Source of the DNA: Reclinomonas americana ATCC 50394
Lineage: Eukaryota; Jakobida; Jakobea; Jakobida
Direction of reading: 5' to 3'
DNA: 28,372 nucleotides
Assembly: GCA_048213135.1 (NCBI GenBank)
Contig: PS015267.1
Coordinates: 58,334-86,705 of the forward strand
The position numbers and the translations under genes were made by a program. The first letter of the stretch is position 1. Each line of letters opens with the position of its first letter. Below are positions 1-9,843 of this stretch, piece by piece. The notes under the pieces were generated by a model. It was not told the DNA's origin and made no database searches. It saw only the letters and a program-made list of their open reading frames with translations.

Positions 1-23
1 CTTCGTTGTTGTTCTTTCTTTAT

Positions 24-31
24 CTCTCTCT

Positions 32-73
<42 letters not shown>
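24..73. repeat. (CT)n microsatellite in TRAPPC5 intron
   Basis: Almost pure CT dinucleotide run. It lies in the pyrimidine-rich stretch (1-288) before a CAG acceptor at 286-288, so it belongs to the intron preceding the first visible TRAPPC5 exon. No coding sequence is supported in 1-288. Confidence 0.85.
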
Positions 74-288
74 CTCTTTCACACGTACACCATCGCCTTT
101 CCTTTCAGTTGGCCTCTCCTCTCTTCTTGCCGCTCCACCTTTCTCTCTCCTGTCTTTCACTCCAATTCTTCTTCCTTGTTCAGTGCTTCGTCTACTCGAG
201 CCCTCCCTCCCGTGTCTCTCTCACTTCTTCTTCTCCACCTCTTTCTCTTGAGCCACTGACATTGTTGCCTTTTCTCTCTCCCGCACAG

Positions 289-2123
289 GTCTCACTCAGC
301 GCGTTCTCGTTTCTGATATCGAGCGTCATTCACTACTTCCAAGAACGCGTCGACGATGTACTCGAGTTGGAGAAGAGGTGAAGTATGCACTCGCTTTCGC
401 ACGAGTGGCATTGAGTCAAGATGAACTCTAGGTGCAAGAGGAGCTTGTCACTTGTTCTTTTAGACCCTTTTGTGTCGTTGCTCACTTGTTGCTTGGTGAT
501 TCCGTCTCTCACACTGGAGGCATTTACTCGGTCCTTCAGAAGCCGTCTTGTCTCTCCCCTTCCCTCTTGAGTCAACTCTCTGTGCACATTGCACTCGAGA
601 GGGCGCCAAACCTGTCTCTAGAACTCTTCGCCATTTCATGGTTGTGCTCACTCATCTGCTTCATTATTCTCCTCCGTTTTCTCCCACATCCCCCTCCGTT
701 CCTCACTTCCCCCTTCCCCTTCTCATTCACCCTTTCCCCTTTTCGTGCAGCTTGGAAAACCTCGGCTTCGGCATCGGCGTGCGCTTCCTCGAACTCTGCT
801 CCTTCCGCGACCGCCACTCCAAGCGCGAACTCAAGCTCCTCTCCATGCTCCAATTCGTGTCGTCCACGCTGTGGCGCACGCTGTTTGGCAAGGCCGCCGA
901 CTCGCTGGAGAAGAGTGTCGATCACGATGATGAATGTTGCGTCGGGACAGGGACAGGCTATCAGTCAACTGTCGCTCCCTCCCGTGGCATTATGCGGTCA
1001 CCCAGTGTCTCTCCTCCTTTCTCGCACATCTCCTCATACACGGGAATGGTTATCAGCGAGTTGTCGCTCCTGCCCTTCTGTAGTCACCGAATATCTCTCC
1101 TCCATTCTCGCATATCTCCTCGTACACGAGAATGCCAATACTTGCCCCCTCCTGTGCCCTTCTGTTGTCACTCGATGTCTGTCCTCCTTTCTCGCACATC
1201 TCCTCAAACACGTGACTGGCTACACGCCAATTCCTCCCATGCTCTTCTGCTGTCACACAACAGCTCTCTCACTTTCCTCACTCATGGAATTGGCTGTCTG
1301 CCGACTCTCGCTTCCTCCCATGCCCTTCTGCAGTCGCCCAATATCTCCCACCTTCTCGTGCAACTCGTCTTTCACATGCATGGCTGTCAGCCGACTCTCG
1401 ATTCCTCCCATGCTCATCTGCTGTCACACAATTGCTCTCCCAGTTTATCGCACAACCCCTCACTCGCAGGAACGGCTTTCTGCCGACTCTCGCGCCCTCC
1501 CACGCCCCGCTGTTGTCACCCAATGTCTCTCCTCCTTTCTCGCACGTCTCCTCATACACGAGAGTGTTTATCAGCCAACTTTCGCTTCCTTTCATGCCCT
1601 TCTGCTGTCTCCTAGTATCTCTCCGCATTCTCGCACAACCCCTCACTCACAGAAATAGCTATAAGCCAGTTCTCGCTCCTTCCCCAGTATCTTTCCTCCT
1701 TTCTCGCACATCTTCTCCCTTACAGGAGCAGCTATCAACCATCTCTCGCTCCTTCCCCAAAATATCTCTCCAACTTTCTCTTCCGCACAAGCCACTCTCT
1801 TACTCACGCCCTCTTCCCCCACCCACCACAGACATGATCAGCGAAAAGGACTCGCTGATCAACAGGTACATTTCCGTGCCGCGCGACATGGGCACGATCA
1901 ACTGCGCCGCCTTCATGGCCGGCATTATCCGTGGCGTGTTCGTGTCGGCGAGCTTTGTTGCGTGGGTCGGTGCATGCAAAGGTGGTGCCTAGATTCTCAT
2001 TCTATAACGCAGCCCTGCGAGGTGTCGGCACATTACGTGGCCACGGAGGGCGAGAAGCTGCCGCGTACCGTGTACTTGATGAAGTTTTCGCGGGAGGTGA
2101 TTGAGCGCGATTCGGTGTCGTGA
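289..2123 (+). CDS. TRAPPC5: TRAPPC5 / Trs31-like TRAPP complex subunit (5' end outside window)
   Basis: TRAPPC5 is a Bet3-family core subunit of the TRAPP tethering complexes, which act as exchange factors for Rab GTPases at the Golgi and in autophagy. Exons seen: 289-377, 751-935, 1832-1956, 2013-2123 (stop TGA at 2121-2123). Phases agree across all junctions and the lengths sum to 510 nt. The product shows family hallmarks: VSLSAFSFLISS near the start, LFGKAADSLE, LINRYISVP, NCAAFMAGIIRG, and a charged end VYLMKFSREVIERD. About 169 residues are visible against roughly 190 for the family, so the first exon (about 20 residues) lies upstream of the window. Introns 2 and 3 both start GTTGCG, an unusual donor. 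The second intron (936-1831) is filled by a minisatellite. The match is to remembered family sequence, not to a database search. Confidence 0.93.
958..1806 (+). repeat. Intronic minisatellite, about 10 units of 70-92 bp
   Basis: Tandem, diverged units fill TRAPPC5 intron 2. Each carries a core like CCGACTCTCGCTTCCTCCCA, then a CCCTTCTGCTGTCAC-like block, then TCTCTCCTCCTTTCTCGCAC and a CTCATACACGAGA-like block. The array is stop-poor in several frames, which creates long but spurious reading frames on both strands. It is strongly pyrimidine-biased on the sense strand, so each unit looks like a polypyrimidine tract. Confidence 0.85.
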
Positions 2124-2503
2124 AAGGGTGGGGTTTTGTGCGTGGGTGCAGTGAAGGGTGGAGTGATGGTTGTTGTTGTTCGACGGAAGGGAGACTGGCA
2201 AGGAGGGTGAACGATATGTGTGTGCTGTGCGGGAGTTGTCTGTTGCGAATGACCGGCGCATTCGGTCGTGCATCGTCTGGGAACTGTCCCTGCCTGCAAG
2301 CAAAGCAACACGTGCTGCACAGGAGTTTCCTGGGTCTCTCTTCCATTCTTCGCTGGTGTGCAGAGAGAGAGAGAGAGCACAGACAGAGAGGGGAGGCGAC
2401 AGCGCGCCGAAAGATGTCCTGTGTGTCATGAATCGCGCTGCGAGTTGCAGAGCTTCACATTACACACAAACGCACACTCTCGCACACAGACAGACAGAAA
2501 GAG
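2124..2503. other. Spacer between TRAPPC5 and gene A, holding A's upstream leader
   Basis: No gene is supported. The last 160 bases hold a leader also found before genes B, C and D: a (GA)n run followed by GCACAGACAGAGAG (about 2360-2395), then GTCATGAATCGC, then a CA-rich stretch ending just before the start codon. This conserved block probably contains the promoter or 5' UTR; no TATA-like element was recognised. Confidence 0.5.
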
Positions 2504-5500
2504 ATGAGTGCAGCACAGGGCAGTGACAGGTATGTGTGTCTTTGTTTCTGGCTTTCTCTTTCTCCTCGCTGACTCTCTCTGACAATTGTTGCTCGTTGAG
2601 CAGTCAACAACAGAGGAGGAAGAAAGCATGGGAGATGGCAATGAAGGGCGATGTAAAGGCACTGCGCGAGTTGGTGGCGCGTGAGGGCGCACAGACACTG
2701 CTGAAGAGAGATGAGATGAGTGGCGGCTGCTCGGCATTTTACTTTGCCGCTTGCGAAGGCCATCTCTCTGTGTTGGAGTATTTGTGGGAGGAGAGTGGTG
2801 TCGGGCCACAACTCGCACAAATGGTCAACGACGATGGCTGGACGTCACTGATGGTGGCCGCCGGCGGAGGGCATCTGCAAGTGGTGGAGTGGTTGCTTGC
2901 CGATGAGCGACGATGTCCGCCGGAGATGGTGCGGGCGGTCACCAAAGGAGACCAGTGGACTGCGCTGCATTATGCTGCCTATAACGGCCACGAGGCCATT
3001 GTGCGACTCCTCGCCACTCGCTTCCCCGACCTCATTCCGATGGTCAACGAGACGGGCAAGACGGCGGCTCAGTTTGCATGCGACAAGGGCAATCAGCAAG
3101 TTGCCGAGTTGCTCGACCGCCTCGCTGCGGAGCAACGAGCACCTCCACCGCGCCAACAACAACCACAACCTCCCTCTCCGCCTCCACCACAGCCACCAAC
3201 AGGTGAGATCTCATTTTCTTGTTGCACACACTCCGCCTTGCGTGTTTCTCTGTTTGTGTTCACCCTGCAAAAACACGCAGAGCCAGCACGCGCACAGCAA
3301 CGACAGCCACAAATCTCCCTTCCCTCTTCTCCACCACCACCACCACAAGCAGCAGGTGAGATCTCATATTTGTCTTGAACATATGGTTGACTTGTGTTCT
3401 TCGCCGCTCACACTCCTCCATGCGTGTTTCTTTGTGTGTGATATCTTGCAAAAACACGCAGTTCCGCCACGCCAGGTGAGAGACTGTGTCATCTCGCTTG
3501 TGCTTCGCGTTGTTCATCATGTTTGCACTCTGCATCTGCGCAGGTGATTGACGACGTCACCGACAAGGACTCGCTCATCGCCAAGCTCCAGCGCGATCTC
3601 GCCGCGTCACAGCTGGAGCGACAGCAACAGCAGCGAGAATGGGATCGACAGCGACGAGAGCACGAAGATATCGTGGCTCAACTGCAGCAAGCCAACGCTG
3701 AGTTACGAGAGGCGCATGCCAAAGATCAGCAACAAGTTGCACAGCTTCGCGTTGAGGTGGAGCGACGGGACGCTACCATTGCGCAACTGCAGCAAGCGAA
3801 CGGAGAGTTGCAGCAATCTGATGCCCACAGTCGGCAGCAAGTCGCGCAACTGCAGCGAGCCCATACAGAATGGCAGCAAGCTCAAGCAAAACTGGAATCC
3901 CAGCTGACAGTGGCATTGCGTGACGCGGACGAGTTGTCTGCTCAGCTGATCATTGTGCAGCAGCAACTGGAAGAGAAAGACTGTCTTCTCTCCCAACTTC
4001 GACAGGAGCTCCTCCTCGCCCAAGGTCTGCCCATCTCTCTTGTTGTCCTCGTGCTTCTCCAACCATTCATTTGTTCTCCATCTATCCCTTCCGTCTCATT
4101 CCACAGTCGACACCGCCGTGCAGCGCTTCGAGTGGCCGGAGATTGTGCACGCTACCGACTCCTTCTCTCCACGGCTGAAGGTCGGTGAGGGTGGCCAGGG
4201 CGCCGTGTTCATCACTCTGCTCCGCGAGATGCATGTGGCCATCAAAGTGCTCGACCCCGATGCACCGTGGACGATGGATTCGTTCGAGAGTGAGGTCTGT
4301 CTGTCCTCTCTCCTTTTATTCCCTCTCTCTTTCTCCGCATCTTTCTCTCCGTCTCTCACAAGGTGGCCACTCTCGGACGTCTGCGTGACCGTCGCATTGT
4401 GCCTCTTGTCGGTTATTCGGTGGGCGACGACAAGGCTCGCTGTCTCGTGTACAAGGCCTTGCAGTGCGTGTCCTCATGTCTCCTCATCTCCCTTCCTCCA
4501 TCGCCGTCTCACTGTGAACGCGCGTAGAGTTCCCAACCTCGAGGACCTCCTGCTGCTTCGTGTCGGTCGTGCACCACTCTCTGTCGTGCAGCGTGTGCAG
4601 ATTGGTCTCGGATTGGCTGAGGCCGTGGCGTTCTTGCACAAGGTGTGTGTGCGATAAAGATGGCAGTCTTTGTTCTCACCAGTTGTCTCGCCTTCTGTTT
4701 CGCACTCTCTTTCTCTTTGCTGCAGTTTCATATCTCTTTTGTTGCCTCAGTCTTCCGTGACCCCTACGGTTCCTGCTGTGTTCTGTCTCGTCCGTTCCCT
4801 TCTGATATGTATGCAAGACGTCATTCCTTCTGTTTCGCACTCTCTTTCTCTGTGCTGCACTTTTGTATATCTTTTGTTCTCAGTCTCCCGCTTCTCCCTG
4901 CTTCCTCCTATGTACTGTCCTCTTTTTCCCTTGTGATATTTATACTTGTACTGTGCCTCTCATTTCACCACTCCCTCGTAGAATGAGGTGGTGCACCGTG
5001 ACATCAAACCCGCCAATGTGCTTCTCGATCACCGTTTCGAGCCGTGCCTTGGTGACTTTGGCATTGCACGATCGACTGCCGGTGGCAAGGTTTGCTGGCT
5101 TGCATCCGTTCTCTCTGTCGCGATCTCTCATTTTTTCCTTGTGCAGTCAACCGCTGTTGCCGGTACGCTGGACTACATGGACCCACTGGCTCATCGCGCC
5201 CGTCGTCCACTCCCCAAGCACGATGTGTACAGCATGGGTGTGGTGCTGGTACAGCTGGTCACCGGCAAACCTGTGGTGGCAGTCGGCGAGTGGTCGCTGG
5301 AGTGGGACGAATCGCCGGACTCGATGCGCGTCATGGAGCTGGTGGACAGCAGTGAGGGAGTGGAGTGGACACCGCGCATCGCGGAAGCTATATTTGTCAT
5401 TGGCATGCGGTGCATGAGTCTGCGACGTGATCGACCGACGGCGCAGGAGGTGCTCGAGGTGATGCGCGCGGTGCGCGAGGCGTGTGGCAACTTTACGCTG

Positions 5501-5509
5501 GAACTCTAA
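2504..5509 (+). CDS. Gene A: ankyrin - coiled-coil - Pelle/IRAK-like protein kinase, intact
   Basis: Ten exons: 2504-2529, 2604-3202, 3281-3355, 3462-3475, 3544-4024, 4107-4294, 4363-4463, 4528-4642, 4982-5089, 5147-5509. They total 2070 nt with consistent phases, giving 689 residues and a TAA stop. Residues about 15-185 are four or five ankyrin repeats (GHLSVLEYLWEE, GHLQVVEWLLA, TALHYAAYNGHEAIVRLL). Residues 186-238 are a proline/glutamine linker. Residues 239-398 are a glutamine-rich coiled coil. The kinase spans about 405-689: loop GEGGQGAVF, lysine K445 in HVAIK, hinge LVYKALQ, HRDIKPAN with D540, DFG at 558, and a DVYSMGVVL helix. After GT-DY the segment reads MDPL, like the YLDPE of RLK/Pelle kinases but without the usual glutamate. 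The start MSAAQGSD recurs in the paralogues. It is probably a cytosolic signalling kinase; the ligand is unknown. Confidence 0.88.
4643..4981 (+). repeat. Intron of gene A with a 2-copy VNTR
   Basis: The 339-nt intron between the AFLHK and NEVVHRD exons holds two diverged copies of a roughly 130-nt unit. Unit landmarks are CTGTTTCGCACTCTCTTTCT, CTGCAG(T)TT-ATATCTCTTTTG, CGTGACCCCTACGGTT and GATATGTATGCAAG. The matching introns of B and C hold about three and four copies. Confidence 0.75.
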
Positions 5510-6091
5510 GTGAAAGCAAGCTTGCAAAGAGGGAGAGGGAGGGAGTGAGAGCTCAGCATTGAGAGTGTCGAGTGTAACGTCATCAGTGTGAGAGACGAAC
5601 GGGGTGTGGAAATGCGAGACGAAAAAGATGGGAGATGTGCGAAAGTCAGTAAGTGAGTTGGATTCAGTGAGGGAATGAGTGTGTGTGAGAGAGAGAGAGT
5701 GATTCTTGCACTGATTGGTTGATCACCAATGCATGCGAGTTGTCTCTGAATCACTCTCTCTCTCTCTTTCTCTCCCTCTCTCATTGTGTACGTGTGTGTA
5801 AGAGTGACATAGCACTCTGTGCATATAATGTTCCCTCTGTGAGTGAGAGTCTGCCTTCATACATCTCTCCATTATTCCGATGTCAAAAACAAGTGCACAC
5901 ACAGAGAGAGGGAGAGAGAGAGAGAGCGAGAGCACAGACAGAGAAACACTCTCTCTCACGTGCGTGACTCGCTCCAGTGTCGCATGTGACTGAGAGTTGT
6001 CCTGTGCGTGTCATGAATCGCGAGTTGCAAGCTTCACATACACACGCACGCACGCACACTCTCGCACAGAGACAGAGGTACAAAGAAAAAG
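5510..6091. other. Spacer between A and B
   Basis: Shared with the B-C and C-D spacers. It begins GTGAAAGCAAGCTTGCAAAG directly after the stop codon, continues with GCTCAGCATTGAGAGTGTCGA, then GA/TC-rich sequence, then the (GA)n-GCACAGACAGAG leader (about 5905-5945) and a CA-rich stretch before the next ATG. The conservation shows that the tandem duplication included the intergenic DNA. Confidence 0.7.
5820..5872 (-). pseudogene. Decayed copy of an orphan kinase first exon
   Basis: At the place where the other two spacers carry a 21-codon kinase start on the minus strand, this spacer has a recognisable but degenerate version. It keeps ATG GAG AGA and the final AGA-GTGCT junction, but the glycine-rich loop is lost. 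It is identified only by position and the flanking matches. Confidence 0.45.
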
Positions 6092-9000
6092 ATGAGTGCA
6101 GCACAGGGCAGTGACAGGTATGTGTGTGTTTGTTTCTGGCTTTCTCTTCTCCTCTCTGACTCTCTCTGACAATTGTTGCTCGTCGACAGTCAACAACAGA
6201 GGAGACTGAGATCCTGGGAGATGGCGAGTGATGGCGATGTGAAGGCACTGCGCGAGTTGGTGGCGCGTGAGGGCGCACACGCACTGCTGAAGAAAGAGGA
6301 GATGTTTTACGGCTGCTCGGCATTTCACTCACCGCTCGTGAAGGACATCTCTCTGTGTTGGAGTACTTGTGGGAGGAGAGTGGTGTCGGGCCACAACTCG
6401 CACGAATGGTCGCCGACAATGGCTACACGCCACTGATGGTGGCTGCCGGCTACGGGCATCTGCAAGTGGTGGAGTGGTTGCTGGCCGATGAGCGACGATG
6501 TCCGCCGGAGATGGTGCGGGCGGTCGACAGCAATCAGGAGACTGCACTGCATGATGCTGCCTATAACGGCCACGAGGCCATTGTGCGACTCCTCGCCACT
6601 CGCTTCCCCGATCTCATTCCCATGCTCAGGAAGGATGGCAAGACCGCAGCTGATAGGGCACGTGACAAGGGCAAGCAACAAGTGGCCGAGTTGCTCGACC
6701 GCCTCGCTGCGGAGCAACGAGCACCCCCACCACGCCAACAACCCCCACAACCTCCCTCTCCGCCTCCACCACCACAGCCACCAGCAGGTGAGAACTCATT
6801 TTCGTGTTGCATACACTCCTCCTTGCATCTTTCTCTGCTTGTGTTCACCCTGCAGAAAAACACGCAGAGCCAGCACGCCCACAACAACGACAGCCACAAA
6901 TCTCCCTTCCCTCTTCACCACCACCACCACGAGCAGCAGGTGAGATCTCCGTGTCGTCTTGTGCAGATGGCTGATTGGTTTTCTTTGCCACTCACACTCC
7001 TCCATGCGTGTTTCTTTGTTTGCGAGAACACGCAGTCCCGCCACGCCAGGTGAGAGACTGTTTTATTATGCTTCTGGTCCACTTGTTCCTCATCATACTT
7101 GCGTTTGGTGACTGTTCGCTTTCTCATTCTGCTTCTGCGCAGGCAACTGAAGACACCGCCGTGATGGCACGCCAGCTTGCCGACAGAGACGCACTCATCG
7201 CCCACCTCCAGCGCGATCTCGCCGCGTCACAGCGGGAGCGACAGCAGCAGCAGCGAGAATGGGATCGACGGCGACGAGAGCACGAAGATATCGTGACCCA
7301 ACTGCAGCAAGCAAGCGCTGAGTTGCAAGAGGCGCATGCCAAAGATCAGCAACAAGTTGCACAGCTTCGCGTTGAGGTGGAGCGACGGAACGCTACCATT
7401 GCGCAACTGCAACAAGCGAACGGACAGTTGCAGCAATCTGATGCGCAGAGTCGGCAGCAAGTCGCGCAACTGCAGCGAGCCCATGCAGAATGGCAGCAAG
7501 CTCAAGCTCAGCTGGAATCCCAGCTGACTGTGGCATTGCGTGACAAGGACGAGTTTGCTGCTCAGCTGACCACAGTGCAGCAGCAACTGGAAGAGAAAGA
7601 CCGACTTGTTTCGCAGCTTCGACAGGAGCTCCTCCTCGCCCAAGGTCTTTGCATCTATCTCTTGTTGTCCTCGTGCTTCTCCAACCATTCATTTGTTCTC
7701 CATCTATCCCTTCCGTCTCATTCCACAGTCGACACTGCCGTGCAGCGCTTCGAGTGGCCGGAGATTGTGCACTCCACTGACTCATTCTCCCCACGCCTCA
7801 AAGTGGGCGAGGGTGGCCAGGGAGCCGTCTTCATCACCCTGCTTCGCGAGATGCATGTGGCCATCAAGGTGCTCGATCCCGATGCACCGTGGACGATGGA
7901 GTCGTTTGAGAGTGAGGTCTGTCTGTCCTTCTCTCCTTTTCATTCCCTCTCTCTTTCTCCTCATTCTTCTCTCCTTTTCTCGCAAGGTGGCCACTCTCGG
8001 ACGCCTGCGCAATCGCCGCATTGTGCCTCTTGTCGGTTATTCGGTGGGCGACGACAAGGCTCGCTGTCTCGTGTACAAGGCCCTGCAGTGCGTGTTCCAT
8101 CTCTCCACTCCTCCCTTCCTCCATCGTCGTCTCACTGTGAAACGCACACAGAGTTCCCAACCTGGAGGATCTATTGCTGCTTCGCACCAGTCGTGCACCA
8201 CTGTCTGTCGTGCAACGAGTGCAGATTGGTCTCGGATTGGCTGAGGCTGTAGCGTTCTTGCACAAGGTGTGTGTTCGATAAAGATGGCAGTCTTTGTTCT
8301 CACCAGTCGTCTCGCCTTCTGTTTCGCACTCTTTTTCTCTTTGCTGCAGTGTTCTATCTCTTTTGTAATCTCAATCTCCCGTGACCCCTACCGTGTTCTG
8401 TCTCTTCCGTTCCCTTCTGATATGTATGGAAGGCGTCATTCCCTCTCTTTTTCTGTCTTGCGGTTCTTTATCGCTTTTTGTGTCTCAGTCTTACGTGACC
8501 CCTACGGTTTCCTGCTGTGTTCTGTCTCTTCTGGTCCCTTCCGATATGTATGCAAGTCGTCATTCCTTCTGTTTCGCACTCTCCCTCTCTATGCTGCAGT
8601 TTTGAATATCTTTTGTTCTCAGTCTCCCGCATCTCTCTGCTTCCTCCTATGTACTGTCCTCTTTTTTCCTTGTGATATTTATACATGTACTGTGCCTCTC
8701 ATTTCCTCACTCCCTCGCAGAATGAGGTGGTCCATCGCGACATCAAACCCGCCAATGTGCTCCTCGATCACCGTTTCGAGCCGTGCCTCGGTGACTTTGG
8801 GATTGCGAGGTCGATTGCCGGCGGCAAGGTTTGTTGCCTTGCATCCGTTCTCTCTGTCGTGATCTCTCACTTTTTCCTTGTGCAGTCAACCGCTGTTGCC
8901 GGTACGCCTGACTACTTGGATCCACTGGCCCTCCGCGCCCGGCGTCCACTGCCCAAGCACGATGTGTACAGCATGGGCGTGGTGCTGGTGCAGCTGGTCA

Positions 9001-9247
9001 CTGGCAAACCCGTGGTGACGGTAGGCGAGTGGTCTCTGGAGTGGGACGACTCGCCCGACTCATTGCGCGTCATGGAGCTCGTGGACAGCAGCGAGGGAGT
9101 GGTGTGGACACCGCGCATCGCGGAAGCCATGTTTGCCATTGCATGCGATGCATGAGTCTGAGACGTGATCGACCGACGGCACAGGAGGTGCTCGAGGTTA
9201 TGCGGGCGGTGCGTGAGGCGTGTGGCAACTTTACGCTGGAACTCTAA
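6092..9247 (+). pseudogene. Gene B: ankyrin - coiled-coil - kinase with two one-base frameshifts
   Basis: Paralogue of A with the same exon plan: 6092-6117, 6190-6787, 6868-6939, 7036-7049, 7143-7644, 7729-7916, 7987-8087, 8152-8266, 8721-8828, 8886-9247. Relative to A, one base is missing in the ankyrin exon near 6322-6332 (after CSAF) and one in the last exon near 9140 (GG to G before CATGCGATGC). The first shift ends translation early. The second makes a premature stop at 9153-9155, about 30 codons short. The two losses cancel to 2088 nt, or 696 codons, if restored. Both are in short homopolymers, so sequencing error is a real alternative to pseudogenisation. Elsewhere the coil and kinase motifs (GEGGQGAVF, HVAIK, HRDIKPAN, DFG, DYLDPL) are intact. 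The coil exon starts differently from A, with ATEDTAVMARQLADRD. Confidence 0.72.
8267..8720 (+). repeat. Intron of gene B with a 3-copy VNTR
   Basis: The 454-nt intron is equivalent to 4643-4981 in A, with about three copies of the same roughly 130-nt unit (CTGTTTCGCACTC-like landmarks near 8318, 8440 and 8567). It is about one unit longer than in A. Confidence 0.72.
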
Positions 9248-9843
9248 GTGAAAGCAAGCTTGCAAAGAAGGAGAGGGAGGGGGTTAGAGCTCAGCATTGA
9301 GAGTGTCGAGTGTATCATCAGTGTGAGAGACGAACGGGTGTGGAAATGTGAGACGAAAATGATGGGAGATGTGCGAAAGTCAGTAAGTGAGTTGGATTCA
9401 GTGAGGAAATGAGTGTGTGAGAGAGTGAAAGAGCGAGAGTGACTCTTGCACTGATTGATTGATCGATCAGAATGCATGAGAGTTGTCGCTGAATCACTCT
9501 CTCTCTCTCTCTCTCTCTTACTCCGTGTGTATGTATGTGTGTATGTTTGTTTGTGTGTGTAAGAGTGACACAGCACTCTGTACACATATCCATAAGTTCC
9601 CTCTCCGAGAAGGATCTTGCTCTTGATGTATCTCTCCATTGCTTCGTTGTTGTGGAGAGAGAGAGAGAGAGCACAGACAGAGAGGCACACTCTCTCACGC
9701 GGGTGTGCGTCTGTCTCTCGCTCACTCAGTGGCGCGTGTGACTGAGAGATATCTAGATGTCCTGTGCGTGTCATGAATCGCGAGTTGTGAGCTTCATAAA
9801 CACGAACGCACGCACTCTCGCACACAGACACAGAGAGAGAGAG
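9248..9843. other. Spacer between B and C
   Basis: Homologous to the A-B spacer: GTGAAAGCAAGCTTGCAAAG after the stop, the GCTCAGCATTGAGAGTGTCGA block, GA/TC microsatellites (about 9497-9520 and 9654-9672), and the GCACAGACAGAGAG leader before the next start codon. It also carries a minus-strand kinase first-exon fragment, listed separately. Confidence 0.7.
9577..9639 (-). pseudogene. Orphan 21-codon first exon of a CMGC-like kinase
   Basis: Read on the minus strand from ATG at 9639, the 63 nt encode MERYIKSKILLGEGTYGYVY plus R, followed by a GT donor (GTGCTGTG). GEGTYGxVY is the glycine-rich loop of CDK/MAPK-type kinases, preceded by the usual short lead-in. No further kinase exon follows on this strand: next comes the 3' flank of gene B. 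It is therefore a stranded first exon, probably carried in when the tandem unit formed. A nearly identical copy lies at 13347-13409. Confidence 0.65.

Noticed and set aside
432-1658. Very long plus-strand reading frames (over 350 codons) in 432-1992
   Set aside because: They run through a tandem minisatellite inside a well-defined TRAPPC5 intron; composition is Ser/Pro/Leu repeat and no domain is seen.
958-1806. CRISPR-like array
   Set aside because: Units are contiguous and diverged with no uniform repeat and spacer alternation, and the context is eukaryotic.
936-1831. GTTGCG introns as U12-type introns
   Set aside because: U12 donors read (A/G)TATCCTT; no such donor or TCCTTAAC branch site was seen.
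2361-2400. Arg-Glu repeat frames (RERERE) near (GA)n tracts
   Set aside because: Translated microsatellite, not a protein.
2739-3168. Minus-strand frames opposite the ankyrin exons (also near 6325-6750, 9794-10489, 13655-14257)
   Set aside because: Mirror frames of GC3-rich ankyrin coding sequence, present in every paralogue; the sense strand has the domain and splice sites.
4464-4527. Donor at TGC|GTG after LVYKALQ
   Set aside because: It leaves the next exon out of frame; CA|GTGCGTG gives phase 2, matching the acceptor in A, B and C and the phase in H.
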